From Halorubrum ruber (lineage in GTDB: Archaea; Halobacteriota; Halobacteria; Halobacteriales; Haloferacaceae), in assembly GCF_018228765.1 (NCBI RefSeq), contig NZ_CP073695.1, positions 2,465,218 to 2,529,217 on the forward strand: a DNA stretch of 64,000 nt, read 5' to 3'. How positions within the stretch are numbered: position 1 is the first letter of the stretch; the number at the start of each line of letters is the position of its first letter. Shown here in pieces: positions 44,145 through 53,480 of the stretch. A program made the position numbers and the translations under genes. The notes under the pieces were generated by a model. The model was given only the letters and a program-made list of their open reading frames with translations. It did no database searches and was not told the origin of the DNA.

Positions 44145-44948
44145 ATGCCCTACGCGACCAACGCCGGCACCGAGATCCGGTACGAGGTAGACGCCCCCGA
44201 CGCCGGCGACCCAAACGAGGCGGTCATCTTCTGCGGCGACGTCGGGCTCGGCGCCTGGCAGTTCGGCTGGCAGCACGCCGCGCTGGCCGGGCCGCACACG
44301 GTTATCACGCCGGAGACGCGCGGTGTCGGTCGGTCAGACGCGCCGCCGGACCCCTACGGGATCGAGGCGCTCGCGGCCGATCTCGACGCGGTCTGCGCGG
44401 CCGAAGGGATCCGAAACGCTCATTTCGTCGGGTACGGCCTCGGCGGGATGGTCGCCCTCACCGCCGCGCTGACTTCTTCGCGGCCGGCGAGCGTCGCCGT
44501 GGTGGGAACGCCCCCCGCAGGCGACGCGTACAACCCCGACGGCGTCTGGGCCGATCCGAGCGACCCGGCCGCGGTCGAGGGGTCGCTAAACGGGCTGCTC
44601 TCGCCCGACTTCCGCGAGGCGCACCCGGACGCGCTCTCGCGGATCGCGGAGTGGCGCCTCGCGGAGGACGCCGGCCGCGAGGCGTACGAGGCGCACCGCG
44701 CCGCGGTCGAGGGGTTCGACCTGACCGACGGACTGTTCGAGGTGACGACGCCGGCCCTCGTCGTCCACGGGAGCGACGACACGGTCTGTCCGGTCACGGC
44801 CGGCGAGACGCTCGCGGAGGGGCTCCCGCGCGGCGAGTTCCACGCCGTCGAGGGCGCCCGGCACCTCGTCGGGGTCGAGGCGTCGGCGGCGGTCAACGAC
44901 ATGCTCACGGGCTGGCTCGCCGAACACGCGACCGACCGGTTCGAGTAG
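44145..44948 (+). CDS. Alpha/beta-hydrolase-fold protein lacking nucleophile Ser
   Basis: This 267-residue protein has the alpha/beta-hydrolase order: oxyanion-strand FCGDVGLGAWQFG, TPETRGVGRSDAP, the elbow and late acid/His (HGSDDTVCP; ARHLVG). The nucleophile elbow reads VGYGLGGM, with Gly98 in the place of the Ser of GxSxG. It lies 20 bases after alaS, likely cotranscribed. It may be a non-hydrolytic binding protein or use another mechanism. Confidence 0.7.
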   Translation: MPYATNAGTEIRYEVDAPDAGDPNEAVIFCGDVGLGAWQFGWQHAALAGPHTVITPETRGVGRSDAPPDPYGIEALAADLDAVCAAEGIRNAHFVGYGLGGMVALTAALTSSRPASVAVVGTPPAGDAYNPDGVWADPSDPAAVEGSLNGLLSPDFREAHPDALSRIAEWRLAEDAGREAYEAHRAAVEGFDLTDGLFEVTTPALVVHGSDDTVCPVTAGETLAEGLPRGEFHAVEGARHLVGVEASAAVNDMLTGWLAEHATDRFE

Positions 44949-45079
44949 GAGCGGCGTACTCCGGCGGCGAACGCCGCGGTTCGAGCGGCGCGGTTCGAGC
45001 GGCGCCCCCGCGTCCGCGTCGTCGGCCGACGCCTCCGGCGCCGCAACCGTTTTGTGACTCTCGGCTCTCCGTTCGGTCG

Positions 45080-45796
45080 ATGACTCGTCTCCGGTTCGCT
45101 CTGCTGAACGCCGCCCACGACGGCGCGAACACCCGTCGGAACTTCCGCCGGGAGCTCGACGTCGACCTCGTCGAGTTCGACGCGGTCGACGGCGACCTCC
45201 CCGACCACACCGAGTTCGACGGCGTCGTCGTGACGGGATCGCGCTCGTCGGTCTACTGGGACGAGGCGTGGATCCCGCCGCTCGTCGACTACGTCGCCGA
45301 GGCCGCCGAGGCCGGCTGTCCCGTTCTCGGCGTCTGTTACGGCCACCAGGTGCTCGCAGAGGCGCTCGGCGGCCGCGTCGCGGGGATGGACGGGTTCGAG
45401 ATCGGCTACAACGAGATCCGCCGCGTCCGCGACGACCCGCTGTTCGAGGGGATCGACGAGTCGTTCACCGCCTTCACGACCCACGGCGACGCGGTCGTTG
45501 AGCTCCCGCCGTCGGCGACGCTGCTCGCCGAGAACGACCGCGGCGTCCACGCGTTCCGCGACGGCCACTGCTGGGGCGTCCAGTTCCACCCCGAGTACGA
45601 CGTCGAGACCGCCCGCGAGGTGACGGACGGGAAGCGCGAGCAGATCGGCGACGCCCGCGTGGACGGCGTCCTCGAATCGATCACGCCGGCGGCGTACGAC
45701 GCCGCCTGCGAGGCGAAGGCGCTGTTCGAGAACTTCACCGCCTACGCCGCGCGGCTGGCGGGCGAGCGGTCGGAGCGGGCGGCCGCGGACGACTGA
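45080..45796 (+). CDS. GMP-synthase-like class I glutamine amidotransferase
   Basis: The 238 residues form a class I GATase domain with the catalytic triad Cys86 (GVCYGHQVLAEAL), His170 and Glu172 (GVQFHPEYD). It also has the conserved TGSRSSVYWDEAWI loop. No synthetase domain is attached. Such stand-alone domains hydrolyse glutamine or gamma-glutamyl compounds; the substrate is open. A TATA-like CCGTTTTGTG lies about 30 bases before the ATG. Confidence 0.85.
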   Translation: MTRLRFALLNAAHDGANTRRNFRRELDVDLVEFDAVDGDLPDHTEFDGVVVTGSRSSVYWDEAWIPPLVDYVAEAAEAGCPVLGVCYGHQVLAEALGGRVAGMDGFEIGYNEIRRVRDDPLFEGIDESFTAFTTHGDAVVELPPSATLLAENDRGVHAFRDGHCWGVQFHPEYDVETAREVTDGKREQIGDARVDGVLESITPAAYDAACEAKALFENFTAYAARLAGERSERAAADD

Positions 45797-45852
45797 GCAA
45801 GGAGTCAGAGCGAGCGGACGGCCCCCGCGGTCGAGCGCCCCCGGTCGAACAC

Positions 45853-45860
45853 CCTTATAC
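45853..45860 (+). promoter_or_regulatory. TATA box of the PINA gene
   Basis: CCTTATAC ends 22 bases before the ATG at 45883, the standard spacing for a leaderless transcript. Confidence 0.55.
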
Positions 45861-45882
45861 GGTTCCCGGACCGATCCTCGGT

Positions 45883-47772
45883 ATGAACGTAGTACCGGAC
45901 ACGAGCGCGGTCGTCGACGGCCGCGTGTCCGAACGCGTCGCGGACGGGACCTACGAGTCGGTCACCGTGTTCGTCCCCGAGGCGGTCGTGGGCGAGCTGG
46001 AGTCGCAGGCGAACGACGGGCTCGAATCCGGCTGGGACGGGCTGAGCGAGCTGAAGCGGCTCGCCGACTACGCCGACGACGGGACGATCGAGCTCCGGTA
46101 CGTCGGCGAGCGCGCGAGCGGCGACGCCCGCTCGAACGCCCACGAGGGCGACGTGGACGCGCTGATCCGCGATCTGGCCGCCGACCACGACGCGACCCTC
46201 CTCTCCAGCGACGTGGTTCAGGCAGAGGTCGCCCGCGCGAAGGGGCTCGACGTCGAGTACGTCGAGCCGGTCGCCCGCGGCGTCGTTGACGAGCTCCCGA
46301 TTCAGGACTTTTTCACCGACGAGACGATGTCGGTCCACCTCAAGACCGGCACCGTTCCGAAGGCGAAGCGCGGGACCCTCGGCGAGATGCGCTACGTCGA
46401 GATCGCGGACGAGGAGACCGACGAGGAGCAGATGCGCGAGTGGGCCAACTCGATCGTCGACCTCGCCCGCCAGTCGAACGAGGGGTTCATCGAGCTCTCC
46501 GACGACGGGATGGACATCGTCCAGTTCCGCAACTACCGGATCGCGGTGGCGCGGCCCCCCTTCGCGGACGGGATCGAGATCACCGCGGTCAGACCGATCG
46601 CGAAGACGACTCTCGACGACTACGAGTTCGCCGACGAGCTTCGCGACCGGTTCACGGAGCGCAAGCGCGGCGTGCTCATCTCCGGATCCCCCGGCGCCGG
46701 CAAGTCGACGTTCGCGCAGGCGGTCGCGGAGTTCCTCAACGACAGCGACTACGCGGTGAAGACGATGGAGAAGCCGCGTGACCTCCAGGTCGGGCCGGAG
46801 ATCACGCAGTACGGCGCGCTCGGCGGCGAGATGGAGAACACCGCCGACTCCCTCCTCCTCGTTCGGCCCGACTACACCATCTACGACGAGGTCCGGAAGA
46901 CGAACGACTTCGAGGTGTTCTCGGACATGCGGATGGCCGGCGTCGGGATGGTCGGCGTCGTCCACGCCTCCCGCGCGATCGACGCGCTCCAGCGGCTCGT
47001 CGGCCGCGTCGAGCTCGGAATGATCCCCCAGATCGTCGACACCGTCGTCTACATCGAGGCCGGCGAGGTCCACACCGTCTACGACGTGACCACGGAGGTG
47101 AAGGTGCCCGCCGGGCTCACCGCCGAGGACCTCGCCCGCCCGGTCATCCAGGTGTCGAACTTCGAGACCGGCCGACCGGAGTACGAGATCTACACGTTCA
47201 ACCGCCAGGTCGTCACCGTCCCGCTCGACGAGAACGGCGGCGAGGCCGAAAGCGAGTCCGGCGTCGGCCGCATCGCGAAAAAGGAGATCGAGCGCGAGAT
47301 CAAGTCGGTTGCGCACGGGCGCGTCGACGTGACGCTCAACGGCGACGACGAAGCGGTCGTCTACGTCACCGAGGGCGACATCGGCACGGTGATCGGGAAG
47401 GGCGGTGGCCGCATCGCCGACATCGAGAACCGGCTCGGGATCGACATCGACGTCCGCACGCACGACGAGAAGCCCGGTGGGTCGGGGTCGGCCGCCTCGG
47501 GCGGCGCCGCCGAGAACGGCCGCGGCGACGGACAGGTCGGCGCCGAGCGCGGCACGGTGGTCGCCCCGGAGATCACCTCGCGGCACGTCGTCATCGACGT
47601 CGACGACGGGGTCGGCGAGACGGTCGAGGTGCGCGCCGACGGCGAGTACCTCTTCACCGCCACCGTCGGCCGCGGCGGCGAGGTCCAGGTCTCCCGCGGC
47701 TCCGCCATCGCCGAGGAGTTAGAGGACGCGATCGACCGGAACCGGACGGTGACGGTCGTTCCGGCGCGGTAA
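45883..47772 (+). CDS. PINA-type PIN - RecA/secretion-ATPase - KH protein
   Basis: This 629-residue protein has a PIN domain at 1-130 (NVVPDTSAVVDGR; LLSSDVVQAEVAR). A type II/IV secretion-like hexameric ATPase follows, with Walker A GSPGAGKST at 268-276 and PDYTIYDEVR as the acidic box. Next come a KH domain (IGKGGGRI, 504-511) and a C-terminal beta domain. In Sulfolobus the same layout (PINA) is a hexameric helicase working with the Holliday junction resolvase, so a recombination/replication-fork role is likely. Confidence 0.88.
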   Translation: MNVVPDTSAVVDGRVSERVADGTYESVTVFVPEAVVGELESQANDGLESGWDGLSELKRLADYADDGTIELRYVGERASGDARSNAHEGDVDALIRDLAADHDATLLSSDVVQAEVARAKGLDVEYVEPVARGVVDELPIQDFFTDETMSVHLKTGTVPKAKRGTLGEMRYVEIADEETDEEQMREWANSIVDLARQSNEGFIELSDDGMDIVQFRNYRIAVARPPFADGIEITAVRPIAKTTLDDYEFADELRDRFTERKRGVLISGSPGAGKSTFAQAVAEFLNDSDYAVKTMEKPRDLQVGPEITQYGALGGEMENTADSLLLVRPDYTIYDEVRKTNDFEVFSDMRMAGVGMVGVVHASRAIDALQRLVGRVELGMIPQIVDTVVYIEAGEVHTVYDVTTEVKVPAGLTAEDLARPVIQVSNFETGRPEYEIYTFNRQVVTVPLDENGGEAESESGVGRIAKKEIEREIKSVAHGRVDVTLNGDDEAVVYVTEGDIGTVIGKGGGRIADIENRLGIDIDVRTHDEKPGGSGSAASGGAAENGRGDGQVGAERGTVVAPEITSRHVVIDVDDGVGETVEVRADGEYLFTATVGRGGEVQVSRGSAIAEELEDAIDRNRTVTVVPAR

Positions 47773-47886
47773 GCGAGGCCGGCGGCGGCCAGCTCCGCTG
47801 GACCGACGTTTCCGAACCCTGTCACGTCGTCGGACGACGCGGCGGGGTACCACGATCGTCGTAACCTATCCCTCCTGAAAGATAAC

Positions 47887-47896
47887 GCTTTTTTGA
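47887..47896 (+). promoter_or_regulatory. TATA-like box of citrate synthase gene
   Basis: GCTTTTTTGA lies 21-30 bases before the ATG at 47917. The T run may double as the terminator of the upstream PINA gene, which ends 115 bases earlier. Confidence 0.4.
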
Positions 47897-47916
47897 CGGC
47901 CTTGACAACTCGGGGT

Positions 47917-49054
47917 ATGGCAGATGAGTTAAAACGCGGGCTCGAGGGCGTCCTCGTCGCGGAGTCGGATCTGAGCTACGTCGACGGCGAGGTCGGGAAG
48001 CTCGTGTATCGCGGGTACGACATCGAGGACCTCGCGCGCGGCGCGAGCTACGAGGAGGTGCTGTACCTGCTGTGGCACGGTTCCCTACCCACCGCCGTGG
48101 AGCTCGACTCGTTCGCCGCCGACCTCGCGGCGGAGCGCGAGGTGGACGACGACGTGATCGAGACGGTCCGCGCGCTCGCGGACGCTGGCGAGCGGCCGAT
48201 GGCCGCGCTCCGGACCGCGACGTCGATGCTGTCGGCGTACGACGACGAGGAGAGCGACGACGACGGGTCCGCCCTCCGACAGGGCCGCCGGATCACCGCG
48301 AAGATCCCGACGGTCCTCGCCGCGTTCGAGCGCGTCCGCCAGGGCGAGGAGCCGGTCGCCCCCGACCCGGAGCTCTCGCACGCCGGGAACTTCCTCTACA
48401 TGCTTACCGGGACCGAGCCGGACGCCGTGAGCGAGGAGACGTTCGACATGGCGCTGACGCTCCACGCCGACCATGGGCTCAACGCCTCCACGTTCACCGC
48501 GATGGTCATCGGCTCGACGATGGCCGACATCTACTCCGGCGTCACGGGGGTATCGGCGCCCTCTCCGGCCCCTCCACGGCGGCGCAAACCAGGACGTGAT
48601 GGAGGTGCTCCACGAGATCGACGCCTCCTCGAAGGACCCCGTCGAGTGGGTGAAACACCGGCAGGACGACGGCGGGCGCATCCCCGGGTTCGGCCACCGC
48701 GTCTACAAGGTGAAGGACCCCCGCGCGAAGATCCTCGAAGAGAAGCTCCGCGACCTCTCGGAGTCATCCGGTGACACGAAGTGGCTCGACTACACCACCG
48801 CCATCGAGGAGTACCTCACCGATCAGGGGCTCGTCGAGAAGGGGATCGCGCCGAACGTCGACTTCTACTCCGGCTCCGTCTACGACTCGCTCGGCATCCC
48901 GGTCGACATGTACACGCCCATCTTCGCGATGAGCCGCGTCGGCGGCTGGATCGCCCACGTCGCCGAGTACCAGGAGGACAACCGCCTCATCCGCCCGCGC
49001 GCCCGGTACACCGGTCCCGAGGACGCCGAGTTCGTCCCCGTCGACGAGCGGTAG
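47917..49054 (+). CDS. Citrate synthase, frameshifted by two single-base losses
   Basis: The enzyme condenses oxaloacetate and acetyl-CoA. It has GLEGVLVAESDLSYVDGEVG, KLVYRGYDIEDLA, the His region LHADHGLNAS, and after correction GGIGALSGPLHGGANQ, GFGHRVYKVKDPR and the catalytic Asp in NVDFYSGSVYDSLGI. The middle is broken twice: one G missing in 48546-48550 and one C missing in 48569-48572. Adding both gives an uninterrupted protein of about 379 residues with normal length. The start ATG at 47917 fits the TATA spacing. Confidence 0.85.
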
Positions 49055-49108
49055 GCGACGCGTTCCCCGTTCCGTTTCTCACCAGGTCGTCGTTCTCGCT
49101 CGACCGCT

Positions 49109-50344
49109 TCAGACCCCGAACCGCTCGCGGGCGTACTTCGCGAGCAGCGGGACGTCGTCGAGGTGGAGCAGCCGGGCCATCCCCGCCTTCTCGCCGCGGT
49201 TCGCCTTCGCTAAGATGTCGTCGTCGGTCTTCTGGAGGTCGCGCATCAACCGGTCGTACCGCTCGTTGGGCGCGAGGTACAGCAGCTCCGTGAGCGCCAG
49301 CCGCGACTCCGCGCGCGGCGCCACGTCGCGGTGCCACAGCGTCTCGTACACCGCGAGGCTCTCCGCGTCGATGCGCCGCTCCGAGTCGGTGAGACAGCGG
49401 TCGACGGTCGCCGCGGCGGCGCGGGCGGACTTCATCCCCTTGTGGATCCCCTCGCCCCACAGCGGGTCGATCGAGGGGACCGTATCGCCGATCGCGATGA
49501 ACCGGTCCGTGTGCATCTGTCCCGGGCGCTGGATGTGCGCCGAGCCGCGGTGGACCTTCTCGTCGATCTGTTCGGCGTCGGCGAACCGCGGGTCGCGGCT
49601 CACCCAGTCGTCGAGGTAGCCGTCGACGGTCTTGCCCGCCTCGGCGAACTCGCGGTGGCGGTCGTTCTGGATGTAACAGAGGCCGACCTTCGCGGTGTCC
49701 TCGCCGGTGGCGAAGATCCACGAGTAGCCGCCGGGCGCGATGTTGTGGTCCAAGCGCAGCATCATCGCGCGCCGGAGGTCCGCGTACTCGGGATGGTTCA
49801 TCTCGACGCCCTCCATCTCGTACTCGATGCCGATTGCCTGATTTTCGCGTTCAAGGTCGACGACGTCGAGCGCGCTCGCGAGCGGCGCGGCCGGCCCGGT
49901 GGCGTCGATCACGACGTCGGCGTACACCTCCTCGTCGCCGTTGTACCGAACCCCTTCGATGACCCCGTCGTCGTCGAGGATCGGTCGCGAGACGCGCGCG
50001 TCGAAGCGGTACTCCGCGCCGTTGTCGCGGCCGTCCTCGACGAGGAACCGCTTGAACTCGGCGAACTCCAACACCGCCCCCGGCTGGTAGCTCTCGTAGT
50101 ACTCGTTTGGCGACTCCAACACGACGTCGTCGGTGTACGACATCACGACGTCGTCGGGGATCCCGAAGGAGGACATCATCGACGGGAACGTGCCCGCCGT
50201 CGACTTGTTGCTCTGTCGCGGGAACTCGTCTTCCGACTCCGTCTCCAAGACGACGACGTCGTAGTCGCGCGTCGCCAGGTCGCGGGCGCACTGCGCGCCC
50301 GCCGGACCGGCCCCGGCGACAGCGACGTCGTAGCGATCAACCAT
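49109..50344 (-). CDS. Geranylgeranyl reductase family flavoprotein
   Basis: This 411-residue protein has an N-terminal FAD Rossmann motif (VAVAGAGPAGAQCARDLA). The GGR-family DATGPAAPLASAL and the second FAD motif RFIAIGDTVPSIDPLWGEGI also fit. Relatives saturate the isoprenoid chains of archaeol lipids or of geranylgeranyl precursors. A role in lipid saturation is probable but other GGR paralogues act on quinones or chlorophyll-type chains. It follows korAB on the same strand with a 128-base gap. Confidence 0.8.
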   Translation of the reverse strand: MVDRYDVAVAGAGPAGAQCARDLATRDYDVVVLETESEDEFPRQSNKSTAGTFPSMMSSFGIPDDVVMSYTDDVVLESPNEYYESYQPGAVLEFAEFKRFLVEDGRDNGAEYRFDARVSRPILDDDGVIEGVRYNGDEEVYADVVIDATGPAAPLASALDVVDLERENQAIGIEYEMEGVEMNHPEYADLRRAMMLRLDHNIAPGGYSWIFATGEDTAKVGLCYIQNDRHREFAEAGKTVDGYLDDWVSRDPRFADAEQIDEKVHRGSAHIQRPGQMHTDRFIAIGDTVPSIDPLWGEGIHKGMKSARAAAATVDRCLTDSERRIDAESLAVYETLWHRDVAPRAESRLALTELLYLAPNERYDRLMRDLQKTDDDILAKANRGEKAGMARLLHLDDVPLLAKYARERFGV

Positions 50345-50472
50345 ACACGGAAGTTACGGACCCACCTAATTAGGCTTGCTGAAACTCCCCGAAAAATCCG
50401 CGCGAACCCGCCCGTTCGGCCGGTTTTGGCCGTCGAGCGAGGTCGGAATCGCCCCCGCTTCGTCCGGCGGTC

Positions 50473-51336
50473 TCAGTAGAACTCGCGGACGAGGTCGGTC
50501 GCGCTCTCGGGAGCGCCGTCCGGGATGACCGACATGTCCTCGTCGACGCCGTGCTGCTCGTGGTACGGCACCGACGACTCGTCTTTGTAGATGACGCCCT
50601 GGTGTTCCTTCTCGTTGTCGAGGATGACGTCCTTCGCGTCCTCGCGGGAGGTCGGGTCGTGCTCTTCCTCCTTCAGGTCGACCAGCGAGTCGCGGAAGTA
50701 GTCGTACGTGTCGACGTCGTTGAAGGTGACGCACGGCGAGTAGACGTTGACGAAGCCGAACCCGTCGTGCTCGATCGCCTCCTGAATTATCTCCTGGTGG
50801 CGGAGCGCGTCCGAGGAGAACGACTGCGCGATGAACGTCGCGCCCGAGGCGAGCGCCAGCGCGTGCGGGTTCACCGGGGGCTGCTTCGGCCCCTCGGGGC
50901 TCGTCGACGTCTCGAAGTCCTCGCGGGAGGTCGGGGAGGCCTGTCCCTTCGTCAGCCCGTAGATGCGGTTGTCCATCACGACGTACGTCATGTCGACGTT
51001 GCGCCGGACGGCGTGGACGAAGTGGCCCGCGCCGATGGAGTAGCCGTCGCCGTCGCCGCCGGCGACCATCACTTCGATGTCAGGCCGCGCCATCTTGACG
51101 CCGGTCCCGACGGGGAGCGCGCGCCCGTGAACGCCGTGGAGCGCGTAGCTGTGCATGTACGTGCCGATCTTGCCGGAACAGCCGATGCCGGCGACGACGA
51201 AGGTGTTGTCGGGGTCGTTCCCCGTCTCCGCGAGCGCCTTCATCATCCCGTTCATCGTCCCGAAGTCGCCGCATCCCGGGCACCACGTCGGCTGCTTGTC
51301 GGACTTGAAGTCGGTGAATCGAATCTCTGAGCTCAT
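50473..51336 (-). CDS. korB: 2-oxoacid:ferredoxin oxidoreductase, beta subunit
   Basis: This 287-residue thiamine-diphosphate subunit has PTWCPGCGDFGTMNGMMKAL, GIGCSGKIGTYMHSYALHGV and GDGDGYSIGAGHFVHAVRRN for TPP/Mg binding. Cys residues of a single 4Fe-4S cluster are included. Size and pairing fit the 2-oxoglutarate enzyme (Kor) of haloarchaea better than the larger pyruvate enzyme, but this is inferred from length. It starts at ATG 51336, three bases after korA. Confidence 0.8.
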   Translation of the reverse strand: MSSEIRFTDFKSDKQPTWCPGCGDFGTMNGMMKALAETGNDPDNTFVVAGIGCSGKIGTYMHSYALHGVHGRALPVGTGVKMARPDIEVMVAGGDGDGYSIGAGHFVHAVRRNVDMTYVVMDNRIYGLTKGQASPTSREDFETSTSPEGPKQPPVNPHALALASGATFIAQSFSSDALRHQEIIQEAIEHDGFGFVNVYSPCVTFNDVDTYDYFRDSLVDLKEEEHDPTSREDAKDVILDNEKEHQGVIYKDESSVPYHEQHGVDEDMSVIPDGAPESATDLVREFY

Positions 51337-51339
51337 TGG

Positions 51340-53097
51340 TTACGCCTCCACCCCCTCCGCGAGGGTCGACTTGATTTCCGCTGCGAGTTCGTCGGCCTTG
51401 AACCGCACGCCGTTGTACTTGTTCACGCGGTCGACCCGTTCGAGCACGTCGTGCTCGACGAGGTCCGCGAACTGCCCCCGCTCGTTACACTCGACGACGA
51501 CCGTCGTCTCGGCCGCCTCGACGTCCGCCGAGAGGTCCGGTCGCGGGAAGATGTACGGGACCGAGAGGACCCGCACGTCCTGCCCCTCCTCGTCGAGGAT
51601 CTCGACCGCCTCTGCGAGCGCGCCCTCGTTCGACCCCCACGTGATGACGAGGTCGTCGGCGTCTTCATCGCCGAACTCGCGCGGGCTCCAGTCCTCGCGC
51701 TCGCGGGCCGTCTCCACCTTCCGGTTGCGCTTGTCGACCTGCGCGACGCGCATGTCGGTGTCCTCCGTCCGGCGGCCCTGCTCGTCGTGTTCGAGGCCGG
51801 TGGACATGTGCGCGCCGTCGGCGGTGCCGGGGAACGCCCGCGGCGAGATCCCGTCGTCGGTGATCTCGTGGGGCTGGAAGCCGCCCGACTCGCTCATGTG
51901 GTCGTCGATCGTCGTCTCGTCGACGACGTTGCCGCGGTCGACCTCCACCTCGTCCATGTCGAAGGTCTCCGGGGAGAACGTCTGCTCGGTGACCGCCATC
52001 GAGAGGTCGGCGGTGAGGTAGACGGGGAGCTGGTACTTCTCGGCGAGGTTGAACGCCTCGACCGTCTTCCAGAAGCACTCGTCGATCGTCGTCGGCGCGA
52101 GGACGAACCGCGGCACCTCGCCGTGGCCGCCGTACAGCATCTGGTTTAAGTCGCCCTGCTCCTGTTTCGTCGGCATCCCCGTCGAGGGGCCCGAGCGCAT
52201 CACGTTACAGATGACGAGCGGCGTCTCCGAGGTGGCGATGAGTCCGAACGTCTCGGTCATCAGGTCGATCCCCGGCCCGGAGGTCGCCGTCATCGCGCGG
52301 GCGCCGCCGCGGGCCGCGCCCAGCGCCATGTTGATCGCGGACAGCTCGTCTTCCGCCTGGACGACGTGGCCGCCGTACCGCTCGATGCGCCCGGTGAGGT
52401 ACGTCATCACGTCGGTCGCGGGCGTGATCGGGTAGCCGGCGTAGAAGCGGCAGCCGGCCGCGATGGCGCCCATGCCGATGGCCTCGTCGCCGTTGAGGAG
52501 GACGTAGTCCTCGTCGGTGGTCTCGAGGTCGTAGTCGAACTCGTGGTCGTACTCGTCGGCGACGTACGACTGCCCGGCGCGCGCGGCCTCCTTGTTGTTG
52601 TCGACGAGCTTCTGCCCTTTGTCCTTGAACCGCTTTTCGAGGGCGGAGTCGAGGTTCTCGATGGGGAACTCCGCCACCTCGCAGGCGGCGCCGAGCGCGA
52701 CGACGTTCCGCATGATCGCTCCGCCGGCCTCCTCGGCCAGGCTCTTGAGCGGCACGTCGAGCCCGATCATCTCCTCGGGGATCTCGACGTCTTGCATCGT
52801 GGTCCGCTCGCCGTCGTAGATGATCACCGACCCCTCGTGGAGCTCGTCGAGGTTCTCCTCGATCGTCCGGGGGGTCAACGCGATGAGCACGTCGAGTCGG
52901 TCAACGACGCTCTGTACCTTGTCGACGGAGGTCCGCACCTTGTAGGCGGTGTACCCGCCTCGGATCCGCGATGCGAAGTCCTTCGACGTGAACACGTGCC
53001 GACCCGCGCGGGAAAGCGCCTGTGCGAAGATCTTCCCCGTCGAGTCGATGCCGTCGCCGGCCTCTCCGCCGACAGCCCAGTTGAAATCCGCGGCCAT
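51340..53097 (-). CDS. korA: 2-oxoacid:ferredoxin oxidoreductase, alpha subunit
   Basis: This 585-residue protein is a fusion of the gamma domain (1-190, GGEAGDGIDSTGKIFAQAL) with the alpha domain (GDEAIGMGAIAAGCRFYAGY, PITPATDVMTYL, GPGIDLMTE) and a C-terminal CoA-side domain. Together with KorB it oxidises a 2-oxoacid to acyl-CoA and reduces ferredoxin. Pyruvate and 2-oxoglutarate forms are alike; the length of 585 favours 2-oxoglutarate. It is the first gene of the korAB operon. Confidence 0.8.
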   Translation of the reverse strand: MAADFNWAVGGEAGDGIDSTGKIFAQALSRAGRHVFTSKDFASRIRGGYTAYKVRTSVDKVQSVVDRLDVLIALTPRTIEENLDELHEGSVIIYDGERTTMQDVEIPEEMIGLDVPLKSLAEEAGGAIMRNVVALGAACEVAEFPIENLDSALEKRFKDKGQKLVDNNKEAARAGQSYVADEYDHEFDYDLETTDEDYVLLNGDEAIGMGAIAAGCRFYAGYPITPATDVMTYLTGRIERYGGHVVQAEDELSAINMALGAARGGARAMTATSGPGIDLMTETFGLIATSETPLVICNVMRSGPSTGMPTKQEQGDLNQMLYGGHGEVPRFVLAPTTIDECFWKTVEAFNLAEKYQLPVYLTADLSMAVTEQTFSPETFDMDEVEVDRGNVVDETTIDDHMSESGGFQPHEITDDGISPRAFPGTADGAHMSTGLEHDEQGRRTEDTDMRVAQVDKRNRKVETAREREDWSPREFGDEDADDLVITWGSNEGALAEAVEILDEEGQDVRVLSVPYIFPRPDLSADVEAAETTVVVECNERGQFADLVEHDVLERVDRVNKYNGVRFKADELAAEIKSTLAEGVEA

Positions 53098-53480
53098 GTG
53101 CTATGGGCAAGGTTCCGGCGGACTCATCAAAAGGCTTCTGGAAGGAGCCACCGAGGTGTTTCTGGACGAACGTGTTCGCTCTCGCGAATATTGTCGCCTC
53201 TGGGCGCTGTATAAGACTATAATCGAGAGAAAATTGAACATACATCCACCGAATCCATCACGATCGACCCCTCGCGTCGGACCCGTTTTCGACGATCATC
53301 GAATATTCTCGGCCGGGAACGGCCCTCCCAGACGCGTCGGCGAGATCGAGCATGTGGCGAGGGCGCGTGCGTCTCCGAGAGCGTGCGTGTGGAGTCGGGC
53401 CGCGCCGCGGGACCGGTTTCGACACGGGCAGGACCGACGCCGACGCGAAGGGGTTTGTGTCTCCCCCGCCGATCCGACGT
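53098..53480. promoter_or_regulatory. Divergent intergenic region between korAB and flavin reductase
   Basis: In these 383 bases the minus strand has CCTTTTGATGAG 31-42 bases before korA and a second CTTATAC near 53207-53213. The plus strand has GTATAAGACTATAATC near 53208 and GGGTTTGTGTC about 25-35 bases before 53481. The AT-rich block 53205-53245 stands out against the GC-rich surroundings. No conserved gene is seen. Confidence 0.4.
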
